A stretch of 64,000 bases of DNA, taken from assembly GCF_017982655.1 (NCBI RefSeq), contig NZ_JABXYX010000019.1, positions 41,757 through 105,756 on the forward strand, read 5' to 3'. The notes beneath the pieces were generated by a model. It had not been told where the DNA came from, did not search any database, and saw nothing but the letters and a program-made list of their open reading frames with translations. Made by a program: the position numbers and the translations under genes. Positions 63,899 through 64,000 of this stretch are shown here, one piece after another (position 1 is the first letter of the stretch; each line of letters opens with the position of its first letter). Source of the stretch: Brasilonema sp. CT11 (lineage in GTDB: Bacteria; Cyanobacteriota; Cyanobacteriia; Cyanobacteriales; Nostocaceae).

Positions 63899-64000
63899 TT
63901 CAAGCAAATACAGGTATTTCTCTATACTTTAAGTAGTGAAGTAACAATCGAATCGAGAATTTGAGCATATCTACAGATAATGTAGCGAAATCTCATTTCA

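Overview
The window is chromosomal DNA of a filamentous, probably heterocystous (Nostocales-type) cyanobacterium. The evidence is the dense HIP1 octamers (GCGATCGC), heptameric short tandem repeats, many short palindromic and MITE-like repeats, an adjacent phytoene desaturase/phytoene synthase pair, a high-light-inducible protein gene behind an HLR1 (RpaB) site, an FHA-GAF adenylate cyclase, a GlgA2-like glycogen synthase, and the cyanobacterial succinate-semialdehyde dehydrogenase/2-oxoglutarate decarboxylase pair. Genus cannot be fixed from sequence alone.

Layout. 0.6-13 kb: housekeeping genes on the + strand (pnp, an alpha/beta hydrolase, crtP-crtB, tRNA-Ser(GCU), an amino-acid-type substrate-binding lipoprotein, hemD, a histidine phosphatase, a D-2-hydroxyacid dehydrogenase). 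13.1-15.5 kb: an AT-rich convergent pair, a DUF4062 protein facing a two-TM Macro-domain protein of the ThsA-Macro type; this is the best candidate for an undescribed defence-like system. 15.6-23.1 kb: a DUF433 antitoxin-like gene, an Uma2 gene, glgA, and a sugar ABC importer operon. 23.2-30.3 kb: two decayed copies of a WD40/TPR protein C-terminus bracket two serine hydrolases, an APC permease and an unknown anchored protein. 30.4-34.9 kb: a minus-strand run of rsmA, ispE, DUF3082, Uma2 and an Fe-S photolyase/cryptochrome. 35-43 kb: GH10 xylanase, hli plus a small membrane protein, subtilase, a small DUF7219-like gene and a phosphodiesterase-type lipoprotein. 43-54 kb: an HTH/tandem-ATPase protein, 2-oxoglutarate decarboxylase with SSADH (TCA closure), cyclase, RbgA-type GTPase, two VOC proteins and fdhD. 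54.5-61 kb: glycerophosphodiesterase, an FdhF/YdeP-type molybdoenzyme (likely FdhD client), bestrophin and a CIA30 protein, with a partial duplication and MITEs. 61-63.8 kb: a CbtB/YtkA-like/DUF1636 metal-uptake-like cassette lying between long inverted repeats.

The window is unusually informative about repeats. One pair of CIA30 copies shows a before/after view of a 33-bp in-frame palindromic insertion at a HIP1 site. A matching repeat sits in frame in hemD and another codes for the start of the subtilase. Several MITEs have clear terminal inverted repeats, and one has an exact 8-bp target duplication. No CRISPR array, rRNA, complete transposase gene or prophage was seen.
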